Source: Gemmatimonadota bacterium
GTDB taxonomy: Bacteria; Gemmatimonadota; Gemmatimonadetes; Gemmatimonadales; GWC2-71-9
DNA length: 6,809 bases
Direction of reading: 5' to 3'
Assembly: GCA_003222235.1 (NCBI GenBank)
Contig: QHVD01000257.1
Coordinates: 1-6,809 of the forward strand
Below, one piece after another: positions 1-5,168 of the stretch (within the stretch, counting starts at the first letter, position 1; each line of letters opens with the position of its first letter). A model generated the notes under the pieces. The model was not told the origin of the DNA. It saw nothing but the letters and a program-made list of their open reading frames with translations, and did no database searches. Made by a program: the position numbers and the translations under genes.

Positions 1-2
1 CA

Positions 3-590
3 TGGAACGTCCCCAAGGGCGGCACGGGGATCACGATCTACGGTGACTACGGTCGGCCCAACACCGAGTACGGCAAGGGCAACGCCTTCGGTGGCCGCGT
101 CGCGCTCGGTGTGGGCGCGCTTACGCTGACGGCCGGCCTGGCGTCCTGGACGCCCGAGACCTTCAACGATCGCGTCACGTCGTACGGCGGCACGGCGGCG
201 TTCCGGTTGATCGGCGGCACTCTGATTCCGATCGCCGTCAACGTCCAGGCGGGGGCGGCACACAACGGGGAGGTTACGTCCGGGGTGGACACACTGCCCG
301 CGATGACGAACATCACCGGTGCCGTCGGGATCAGCGTTTGGCTGCCAACGCCGGGCGTGAGCGTGGAGCCGTACATCGCGCCCGGCGTGCGCTTCCACCA
401 TCGCTCGAACCCGCCGGCGGGCCTGAAAGAGAACGAAACGAACGTGGGGTTCGTCGTCGGGGGGAACTTCAACTTCGGGCTCGTGGGCATCCACCTGGCG
501 TACGATTCCGAAAAGTTCGACGACGGGAAGATGCACGACGTGTTCGGCATTGGCGCCAACGTGGGTCTCAGAGTGCCGCTCGGGATGTGA
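3..590 (+). CDS. Outer-membrane beta-barrel protein, C-terminal part (5' truncated by window edge)
   Basis: The frame is open from the first bases, and no signal peptide or ribosome-binding site is visible, so the true start lies upstream of the window. The visible 195 residues alternate short amphipathic beta-strands with Gly/Asn/Asp turns (for example ITIYGDYG, GGRVALGVGALTLTAGLAS, VEPYIAPGVRFHH, VGFVVGGNFNFGLVGIHLAYD, FGIGANVGLRVPLGM). This pattern is typical of small opacity/OmpA-like or porin-like barrels in the outer membrane. It has no cysteines and no catalytic motif. The chain ends in Met rather than the usual terminal Phe, although the last strand is otherwise barrel-like. The gene ends in TGA, followed 34 nt later by a strong intrinsic terminator, so it is probably the last gene of its transcript. 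Barrel topology is well supported; the transported substrate or other role is not recognisable. Confidence 0.72.
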   Translation, partial: WNVPKGGTGITIYGDYGRPNTEYGKGNAFGGRVALGVGALTLTAGLASWTPETFNDRVTSYGGTAAFRLIGGTLIPIAVNVQAGAAHNGEVTSGVDTLPAMTNITGAVGISVWLPTPGVSVEPYIAPGVRFHHRSNPPAGLKENETNVGFVVGGNFNFGLVGIHLAYDSEKFDDGKMHDVFGIGANVGLRVPLGM

Positions 591-609
591 GCGGTTCACA
601 ACCACCGCT
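590..609 (+). other. Small inverted repeat just after the barrel gene stop codon
   Basis: AGCGGT (590-595) and ACCGCT (604-609) are perfect 6-bp complements around an 8-nt loop. The first base is the last base of the stop codon. The repeat lies 15 nt before the terminator stem and has no T-tract of its own. It might stabilise the 3' end of the mRNA or be chance. Confidence 0.3.
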
Positions 610-624
610 GGAGCCACTAGCTTT

Positions 625-657
625 GGGGCGCGCCGTTCCCGGCGCGCCCCGTTTTTT
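625..657 (+). terminator. Intrinsic (Rho-independent) terminator after the barrel gene
   Basis: A perfect 10-bp GC stem, GGGGCGCGCC (625-634) pairing with GGCGCGCCCC (641-650), encloses the 6-nt loop GTTCCC. It is followed by G and six T residues (652-657). This is a textbook factor-independent terminator for the upstream plus-strand gene. The next gene's Shine-Dalgarno sequence begins at 661, directly after it. Confidence 0.9.
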
Positions 658-669
658 CCCAGGAGTCCC

Positions 670-1038
670 GTGACTCGTTCCGCCGCCCTGCGAGCGTGGG
701 TCCTCATGCTGGCGTTCTCCGCCGGCGGCTGCGCGCTCACGTTCGACTCGAGGCGGCTCGGCGTCCCGGTGAGCATGGCGGGCGCGGCGTCGGCGGCCGA
801 CAGCGGCGCGGCGTTCCACGTGACCAAGCACCCCGTCTACCTGATCGCCGGCCTGTTGTCCGTATCGCAGCCCAATCTCGAGGATGTCCTCGCGGGACAG
901 GTGGGAACGGGAGCGCGCATCGCCGATCTCCGCATCCGGGTGCGCAGCCGCTGGAGCGATCTGTTGGTGACGGCTCTCACGCTGGGATTCGTGGTGCCGC
1001 GCTCGGTGACGTTCGAGGGGGTGGTGGTGCCGAAGTAG
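670..1038 (+). CDS. Small lipoprotein, possibly Bor-like
   Basis: This encodes 122 residues. The GTG start at 670 is chosen because AGGAG lies at 661-665 and it gives a clean lipoprotein signal peptide: Arg3 and Arg8, a hydrophobic stretch (about residues 9-17), then a lipobox-like AGGC with the lipidated Cys at residue 21. Upstream in-frame starts would run through the terminator and lack the signal. The mature part has a Ser/Ala-rich linker (about 22-50), then HPVYLIAGLLS and a C-terminal segment SDLLVTALTLGFVVPRSVTFEG. The order of a short beta segment, a hydrophobic LLVTALTLGFVVPRS-type stretch and a final beta strand recalls the lambda Bor/Iss family of small outer-membrane lipoproteins. 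That match is from memory of the family pattern and is weak. No other cysteine is present. The role is unknown; anchoring in the outer or inner membrane is inferred. Confidence 0.7.
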   Translation: MTRSAALRAWVLMLAFSAGGCALTFDSRRLGVPVSMAGAASAADSGAAFHVTKHPVYLIAGLLSVSQPNLEDVLAGQVGTGARIADLRIRVRSRWSDLLVTALTLGFVVPRSVTFEGVVVPK

Positions 1039-1053
1039 GGTGATCCCCGAGTT

Positions 1054-1101
1054 CCCCGGGCTTGGACCCCGGACTCGAACCCCGGGCTTGGACCCCGGAC
1101 T
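1054..1101. repeat. Two tandem copies of a 22-bp GC-rich direct repeat
   Basis: Identical 22-bp units at 1054-1075 and 1080-1101 (core GGGCTTGGACCCCGGACT) are separated by the 4-nt spacer CGAA. The second copy runs into the left arm of the hairpin at 1091-1114. They lie in the non-coding gap between the convergent genes ending at 1038 and 1194. With only two units and a 4-nt spacer this is not a CRISPR array. It more likely belongs to a family of short extragenic palindromic elements. Confidence 0.75.
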
Positions 1102-1114
1102 TGCGTCCGGGGTC
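1091..1114. repeat. Perfect GC-rich hairpin between convergent genes (REP-like or terminator-like)
   Basis: GACCCCGGAC (1091-1100) and GTCCGGGGTC (1105-1114) are perfect complements around the loop TTGC. No T-tract follows on either strand, so it is not a classical intrinsic terminator. It may still stop or stabilise the converging transcripts of the lipoprotein and propeller genes, or be a repetitive extragenic palindrome. Confidence 0.6.
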
Positions 1115-1136
1115 AGTTGCCTGTGGACCCAGCGCT

Positions 1137-1160
1137 GACCCCGGGCGCAGGCCCGGCGTC
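1137..1160. repeat. Imperfect second copy of the GC-rich hairpin
   Basis: GACCCCGGGC (1137-1146) pairs with GCCCGGCGTC (1151-1160) around GCAG, with one mismatch in the 10-bp stem. It starts with the same GACCCCGG as the hairpin at 1091-1114 and begins 46 nt further on. The two together look like paired extragenic palindromic units. Confidence 0.5.
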
Positions 1161-1193
1161 GTCGGGATTTCCCGCCATTCACGCCCGGCGCCG

Positions 1194-3110
1194 CTACGGC
1201 TCGACCACGTCAACCGTGCCACCGGCCTGAACGGGGCCGGCAACCATCTGACGTCGACCGGAGGGCCAGCGCACCTCGAGCGCGGCGGCGCGGCGCGCAT
1301 CCCCGAGGCCGAAGTACAGGGGCAGGTCGCTCTCGGACAGATAGCCCGACTTCCCGTCGCACACCTTGAGGATTCGCCGTCCGTCGGGTAGGACGACCGT
1401 GACCTCTGCGCCGAGCCCCTCGCGGTTCGAGCGCGTCCCGCGCAGCCGGACCTTGAGGAAGTTGACGCGGCGTCGCTGTGCGAGGTCGCTGAACAGCACC
1501 TGCGGCCGCCCGTTGAACTCATTGGTCACGATGTCGAGGCCGCCGTCCCCGTCGAGGTCGAGGAGGACCGCGGCGCGGGTGCCGAGTGAGCCCATCACCG
1601 TCAGCCGACCTGCGGCATCGCGGCGACAGCCCAAGGCAGCCCCGCTCTCGGAGCAGGCGGTGCAGAAGAGATTCCCCCGGTCCGCTCCGCCGCAATCGAG
1701 GGTGAACCAGACCTGGGCGGTGTCGCCGTTCGGGCGCGGCTCGACGCCGAGCAGGAACTCGCTGGGTAGAAAGTGCCGGCCCGCCTCGTTCAAGAGCACC
1801 GAGTTGATTCCGTACCTGTGGGGGAAGTTCATGCCTGCGGCGACGAAGATGTCGTCCCATCCGTCGGCGTTGAGGTCGTCCACGCTGGGGCCCCAGGGCC
1901 AGTACGTCTCCACACCGGCCGCGTCGGAGACCTCCTCGAACCGGCCGCCGCCCCGGTTCGCGAACAGCGCGTTCCCGAAGATGAACCGATCCTTCCCCCC
2001 GGGAAAGAAGTCGGCGGGCGCCTGCGACGAATCGGCCTTGCTGGCTTCCGCCGCCCAGTCGCCGGGAGGGATGTTGGCCCACATGTCCGAGTGCATGTCC
2101 GTGAGGAAGAGATCGAGCCGGCCGTCCCCGTCGAAGTCGAACACCTTCACCCCCATCGCGCCCCAGGGGGTCTTGGGGAAGTAGGTGCGGGTGACGTCGC
2201 GAAAGTGCGTGCCGCTCTCGTTGAGCCAGAGGTGATTCTCCCCCTGCATGTCGAGGATGTATAGGTCGGGAAAGCCGTCGTCGTTCACGTCGATGACGGT
2301 GGCGTCGCCGCTCCAGCTCCGGTCCACCAATCCGACCTCGCGGGTGACGTCCTTGAAGCGGTTGCCGCCGAGATTGCGGTAGAGGATGCTCGCCTCGGCG
2401 CGGTCGCGGTGGGTGTGGCCGTGGAACGCGTCGTCCAGGCCGACGTAGTAGCCGCCGGGCCCCTTGGTGTCGGTGGTGTAGACGCCGACATTGGTCACGA
2501 ACAGGTCGAGCAGGCCGTCGCCGTCGTAGTCGAAGAACACTGCACCCGAGGAGTGCCCGACGTACCCGACGCCCGCCTGCGCGGTGATGTCGCGGAACTT
2601 CCCGCCGCCGAGGTTTTCGAACAGCCGGTTGCCGTGGCGCACCGTGGTGACGAAGAGGTCGGGGTCGCCGTCGTTATCGATGTCCGCGAACGAGCACCCG
2701 ACCGCGACCGCGTCCGGCATACGGAGGCCCGCTTGGTCGGTGATGTTCGCGAACCGGCCGCCGCCCAGGTTCTTCCACAGCTCGTTGCTGCCGAGTTGGG
2801 TGACGAAGTAGAGGTCGGGGAGCCCGTCGCCATCGACGTCGGCCGCACACAGTCCCGTCCCGTGGTCGTAGTGGACCTTCTTGTAGAGCTTCCCGGCGTC
2901 GTCGACGATCCGGTTCTCGAAAGTGATGCCGCTCGCCTCCCGCCGATCCGTGAACCGGAAGTCGTGAAACGCCTTCGACTGTGCGGCCAGCTCGGCTTCC
3001 TGCCCGGCGCGCTCGAGCAGCCACGCCGGCGCCGATACCGCGGGGGGCGCGGCACGGTGGGACCGGCACGCGGCGGGAAGGAGTGAGACGACGAGCCAGG
3101 CCCACCGCAC
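1194..3110 (-). CDS. CRTAC1-type lipoprotein: seven FG-GAP/VCBS repeats plus ASPIC/UnbV domain
   Basis: This encodes 638 residues. The GTG start at 3110 is chosen because its G is the last base of the upstream TAG stop, GGAG lies 8 nt upstream (plus-strand 3119-3122), and it gives an export signal MRWAWLVVSLLPAAC with a lipobox-like end at Cys15. A longer open frame exists upstream but overlaps the cytochrome gene. Seven Ca-binding-type DxDxDGxxD loops lie at residues 91-99, 143-151, 194-202, 274-282, 325-333, 412-420 and 518-526, each followed by a DLF/DLY/DIF-type strand, as in seven-bladed integrin-like propellers. The ASPIC/UnbV domain spans about 550-636 (SNREGLGAEV, GYLSES, FGLG, VRWPSGRRQ). 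Between repeats six and seven sits an insertion with Cys473, 483, 486 and 495. It is the last gene of the dehydrogenase operon. The fold and export are clear; the function is unknown, with a scaffold, adhesion or assembly role being inference only. Confidence 0.9.
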   Translation of the reverse strand: MRWAWLVVSLLPAACRSHRAAPPAVSAPAWLLERAGQEAELAAQSKAFHDFRFTDRREASGITFENRIVDDAGKLYKKVHYDHGTGLCAADVDGDGLPDLYFVTQLGSNELWKNLGGGRFANITDQAGLRMPDAVAVGCSFADIDNDGDPDLFVTTVRHGNRLFENLGGGKFRDITAQAGVGYVGHSSGAVFFDYDGDGLLDLFVTNVGVYTTDTKGPGGYYVGLDDAFHGHTHRDRAEASILYRNLGGNRFKDVTREVGLVDRSWSGDATVIDVNDDGFPDLYILDMQGENHLWLNESGTHFRDVTRTYFPKTPWGAMGVKVFDFDGDGRLDLFLTDMHSDMWANIPPGDWAAEASKADSSQAPADFFPGGKDRFIFGNALFANRGGGRFEEVSDAAGVETYWPWGPSVDDLNADGWDDIFVAAGMNFPHRYGINSVLLNEAGRHFLPSEFLLGVEPRPNGDTAQVWFTLDCGGADRGNLFCTACSESGAALGCRRDAAGRLTVMGSLGTRAAVLLDLDGDGGLDIVTNEFNGRPQVLFSDLAQRRRVNFLKVRLRGTRSNREGLGAEVTVVLPDGRRILKVCDGKSGYLSESDLPLYFGLGDARRAAALEVRWPSGRRQMVAGPVQAGGTVDVVEP

Positions 3111-3688
3111 TACCGGATCTCCGGCCCGCCCCGGCGGTTGTCCAGCACGAACCGATCGTGCGCGGGCATGAGCACGCGGGGCAGGGTCTGCGCGTTCACC
3201 ACCGCGGTGCTCGCGATGATGTCGTTCCGCCACAGCAGAAACGCGACCAGGCTGTACACCTCGTCGGGCGCGAGTGAGCCGGGTGCGTTGAGCGGCATCG
3301 CGCGGTTGATGTAGTCGTACAACGTGGTCGCGTACGGCCAGTAATTGCCGATGGTCTTCACCAGCGTGGGGTCGCGCCCGAATGGGAAGCCCTGGCGCGG
3401 CTCCCGGGCCACCAGGCGGTCGGCGGGCCCTTCGGTGCCGGTCTTGCCGTGGCATGCGGCGCACTTGCGCTCGTACAGCACGGCACCCTGCGCCGGGCTG
3501 CCGCTCCCCGGCGGCAGGCCGGTCCCGTCCGCCATCACGTCGATGTCCCAGGCTTTGATCTCGTCCGCCGTCGCGGGCCTTCCCAAGCCGAACGTCGCCG
3601 GTGCACCTGCGGGGCCGGCTTCCGTCTCCCTGCGCCCGCAGCCGCCTCCGAGGAGCCCGAGCACGACCACGACGAGCGCTCCGCGCAC
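3110..3688 (-). CDS. Monohaem SoxD/SorB-like cytochrome c lipoprotein
   Basis: This encodes 192 residues. The GTG start at 3688 follows the upstream TAA after one base, with GAGGG (plus-strand 3694-3698) spaced 5 nt before it. The N-terminus MRGALVVVVLGLLGGGC is a lipoprotein signal ending at Cys17. A single haem site, CAACH, lies at 76-80. The likely distal ligand is Met131 in INRAMP, the usual position in class I cytochromes. The segments GLGRPATADEIKAWDIDV (about 34-51), GTGLPPGSGS, GNYWPYATTLYDYINRAMP and SLAPDEVYSLVAFLLWRNDII closely follow the N-terminal domain of SoxD as I know that family. Full SoxD has two haem domains and is about twice as long; here the second is absent. It probably accepts electrons from the adjacent Mo enzyme and passes them to the respiratory chain or a soluble cytochrome. 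SorB is the alternative name by position. Confidence 0.88.
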   Translation of the reverse strand: MRGALVVVVLGLLGGGCGRRETEAGPAGAPATFGLGRPATADEIKAWDIDVMADGTGLPPGSGSPAQGAVLYERKCAACHGKTGTEGPADRLVAREPRQGFPFGRDPTLVKTIGNYWPYATTLYDYINRAMPLNAPGSLAPDEVYSLVAFLLWRNDIIASTAVVNAQTLPRVLMPAHDRFVLDNRRGGPEIR

Positions 3689-3689
3689 T

Positions 3690-4919
3690 TTAACCCTCGG
3701 GCTCGAACGACACGGCGCCGTCCCGCCGCACCCGCCACGCTCGGATGTGATTGAAATGGTAGTGGGTGCCCAGGCCGCGTGCCTTCCGGAGCTGCTCCAG
3801 GGTAGGTTGCACGTAGCCGGTCTGGTCCACTGCGCGGCTCGAGAATGTGGCTTCCGTCCCGTCCCAGTTCCACAAGTGCCGGAACCGCGTATGACACTTG
3901 GCGAGTACGGGTTGCTCCAGCTCGGCGGGCGCCCAGCGCCGCCCGCCATCGGTGCTCACGTCCACGCGCGTGATCCGACCGCGGCCGCTCCACGCTATGC
4001 CGGTGATCTCCCACCAGCCTTTCTCGGGAAGGGTGACCGGGTATGCGGGGAAGGTGATGATGGATTTCGCGTCCATGACGAAGCTGAACATGCGCGCGGT
4101 GCAGTCGGCCAGCGGGTCCGTGTACTTCGACGTCTCCTCGCGAGTCATGAACGGCCGGTCGGCGACCTCGATCCGCCGGAGCCACTTGACGTTCGCGTTT
4201 CCTTCCCAACCCGGCAGCAGGAGCCGGGCCGGGTAGCCCTGCTCGGGGCGGAGCGCTTCGCCGTTCTGGCCGTACGCGATCAAGGCGTCGTCCCAGGCCT
4301 TCTCGATCGGTATGCTCCTCGTCATCACGGCCGCGTCCTCTCCCTCAGCCAGGAACCACTTGGCGCCGGGCTTCACGCCGGCCTCCCGAAACAAGGTCGC
4401 GAGGGGCACGCCGGTCCATTCGCTCGTGCTCGTGAGGCCGTCGACGAGCTGCGGGGAGAGGTCCGGCCGGGTCTCCCGGTAGCCCGCGGAGCCGTTTCCG
4501 GAGCACTCGATGAAGTGCAGCCGCGAGACCGCGGGAAAGCGCTTGAGGGTCTCGAGGTCGAACACCACCGGGCGCTCGACCATCCCGTGGACCAGGAGCT
4601 TGTAACGGTGGGGGTCGATGGTAGGCACGCCCGCGTGGTGGCGCTCGAAGTGCAGGTCTGCCGGAGTGACGATCCCGCAAAAATCCTGCAGCGGCGAGAG
4701 CGAGACACCCTGTCCGCTCGCGCTCGGGATACGGCGCGGCCGCTCGAACGTTGAGCGCTGGCCGAGGGCGCTCGTGGGCTGGCCTGGAACCTTGGTGGGG
4801 TCGGGCGGCGCGGCCAGGGCGGGCGCCTGGGCGAGCCCCGCCCGGCGGAGCGTATGCGCGCCCAGTGCGCCGGCGGCGCCGGCGACCAGCGCCCGCCGTG
4901 AGATCGGAGCGTCCGTCAT
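3690..4919 (-). CDS. soxC: SoxC/SorA-family molybdopterin sulfite or sulfane dehydrogenase
   Basis: This encodes 409 residues. The ATG at 4919 gives a Tat-type signal: SRR at residues 7-9, then the hydrophobic stretch ALVAGAAGALGA. The Moco-binding domain (about 75-260) has FERHHAGVP (91-99), equivalent to the FVRNH motif of sulfite oxidases, with Arg93 and His95 in the conserved places. HFIECSGN carries Cys139, the expected Mo ligand. GYPARLLLPGWEGNANVKWLRRIEV (229-251) and TREETSKYTD (259-268) are characteristic. The C-terminal dimerisation domain (about 280-400) holds AWSGRGRITRVDVSTDGG. The overall wording matches SoxC more closely than eukaryotic-type sulfite oxidase, and there is no haem domain in the chain. 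It would oxidise sulfite, or sulfane sulfur on a carrier, in the periplasm. It is the first gene of the operon, with the cytochrome following after 1 nt. No soxXAYZB genes are visible, so SorA-like sulfite oxidation is a real alternative and the symbol is tentative. Confidence 0.92.
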   Translation of the reverse strand: MTDAPISRRALVAGAAGALGAHTLRRAGLAQAPALAAPPDPTKVPGQPTSALGQRSTFERPRRIPSASGQGVSLSPLQDFCGIVTPADLHFERHHAGVPTIDPHRYKLLVHGMVERPVVFDLETLKRFPAVSRLHFIECSGNGSAGYRETRPDLSPQLVDGLTSTSEWTGVPLATLFREAGVKPGAKWFLAEGEDAAVMTRSIPIEKAWDDALIAYGQNGEALRPEQGYPARLLLPGWEGNANVKWLRRIEVADRPFMTREETSKYTDPLADCTARMFSFVMDAKSIITFPAYPVTLPEKGWWEITGIAWSGRGRITRVDVSTDGGRRWAPAELEQPVLAKCHTRFRHLWNWDGTEATFSSRAVDQTGYVQPTLEQLRKARGLGTHYHFNHIRAWRVRRDGAVSFEPEG

Positions 4920-4959
4920 CGTCCACGTTCCGTTTCGAGCACGATCACTTGCGTCCTTA

Positions 4960-4979
4960 AGGGGTCCGGAAAAACCCCT
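4960..4979. promoter_or_regulatory. Inverted repeat, candidate operator for the dehydrogenase operon
   Basis: AGGGGT (4960-4965) and ACCCCT (4974-4979) are perfect 6-bp arms around the 8-nt spacer CCGGAAAA. The site lies 41-60 nt upstream of the dehydrogenase ATG. The arm length and spacer fit a dimeric regulator's binding site, or a hairpin in the 5' leader if transcription starts further upstream. No regulator family is recognised. Confidence 0.4.
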
Positions 4980-5006
4980 AACGAGTCCCTACGCGTGTTG
5001 ATTGGA

Positions 5007-5020
5007 CGCCCTGAAGGGCG
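5007..5020. repeat. Small hairpin with TGAA loop, copy 1
   Basis: CGCCC (5007-5011) and GGGCG (5016-5020) pair around TGAA. Its centre CCTGAAGG is identical to that of the hairpin at 5035-5050. An overlapping GGGCGCCC palindrome at 5016-5023 could compete for folding. Confidence 0.45.
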
Positions 5021-5034
5021 CCCTCGGCCCAAGC

Positions 5035-5050
5035 GCGTCCTGAAGGACGC
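5035..5050. repeat. Small hairpin with TGAA loop, copy 2
   Basis: GCGTCC (5035-5040) and GGACGC (5045-5050) pair perfectly around TGAA. It shares the centre CCTGAAGG with the hairpin at 5007-5020 but has different outer stem bases, with compensating changes on both arms. The two centres are 29 bp apart. Confidence 0.45.
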
Positions 5051-5168
5051 TGGCGCGCCGCCGTCACCACCTTCCTCATCTTGTTAAGCATGCCGCCTGG
5101 ATCGGCTCGGCGAAAGGCACCACGCCGAACCGGTTGCGGCCGCCGCGACGGGCTCGCAGCTTGGGTCC

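Larger units (their letters stand above)
4920..5168. promoter_or_regulatory. Divergent intergenic region between the dehydrogenase operon and the heptahaem cytochrome gene
   Basis: This 249-bp gap must hold the start signals for both divergent transcripts. I found no convincing -35/-10 pair on either strand. It contains three inverted repeats: 4960-4979 close to the dehydrogenase start, and two small hairpins at 5007-5020 and 5035-5050 nearer its middle. The ribosome-binding sites at both ends are weak: only GGA about 4 nt before the ATG at 4919, and TTGGG just before the GTG at 5169. No credible small gene lies inside. Confidence 0.5.

Noticed and set aside
47..559. Minus-strand open frame opposite the barrel gene
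   Set aside because: It is Pro/Ser/Thr-rich with no recognisable motif, and it lies antisense to a frame with clear beta-barrel character and a terminator in the right place.
550..669. Earlier in-frame start for the small lipoprotein
   Set aside because: That region contains the end of the barrel gene and the intrinsic terminator. The lipobox signal begins only at 670.
1054..1101. Possible CRISPR array
   Set aside because: There are only two repeat units with a 4-nt spacer, and no cas genes are visible.
568..1182. Minus-strand open frame opposite the lipoprotein gene
   Set aside because: It is Arg/Gly-rich sequence spanning the terminator and the hairpin cluster, with no motif or start signal.
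3111..3464. N-terminal extension of the propeller gene to an upstream ATG at 3464
   Set aside because: The extension overlaps the cytochrome gene in another frame and encodes Arg/Pro/Ala-rich sequence. The GTG at 3110 has a ribosome-binding site and a lipoprotein signal.
3689..3949. N-terminal extension of the cytochrome gene to 3949
   Set aside because: It overlaps the 3' end of the dehydrogenase gene and would bury the lipoprotein signal. The GTG at 3688 fits the signal and the spacing.
3345..4754. Long 469-codon open frame on the plus strand
   Set aside because: It lies antisense to the soxC-like and cytochrome genes, whose protein motifs are unmistakable. Its product is low-complexity Arg/Pro/Val-rich sequence, as expected from a GC-rich shadow frame.
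5081..5110. Possible promoter TTGTTA upstream of the heptahaem cytochrome gene
   Set aside because: No plausible -10 hexamer follows at 16-18 bp, so it cannot be supported.
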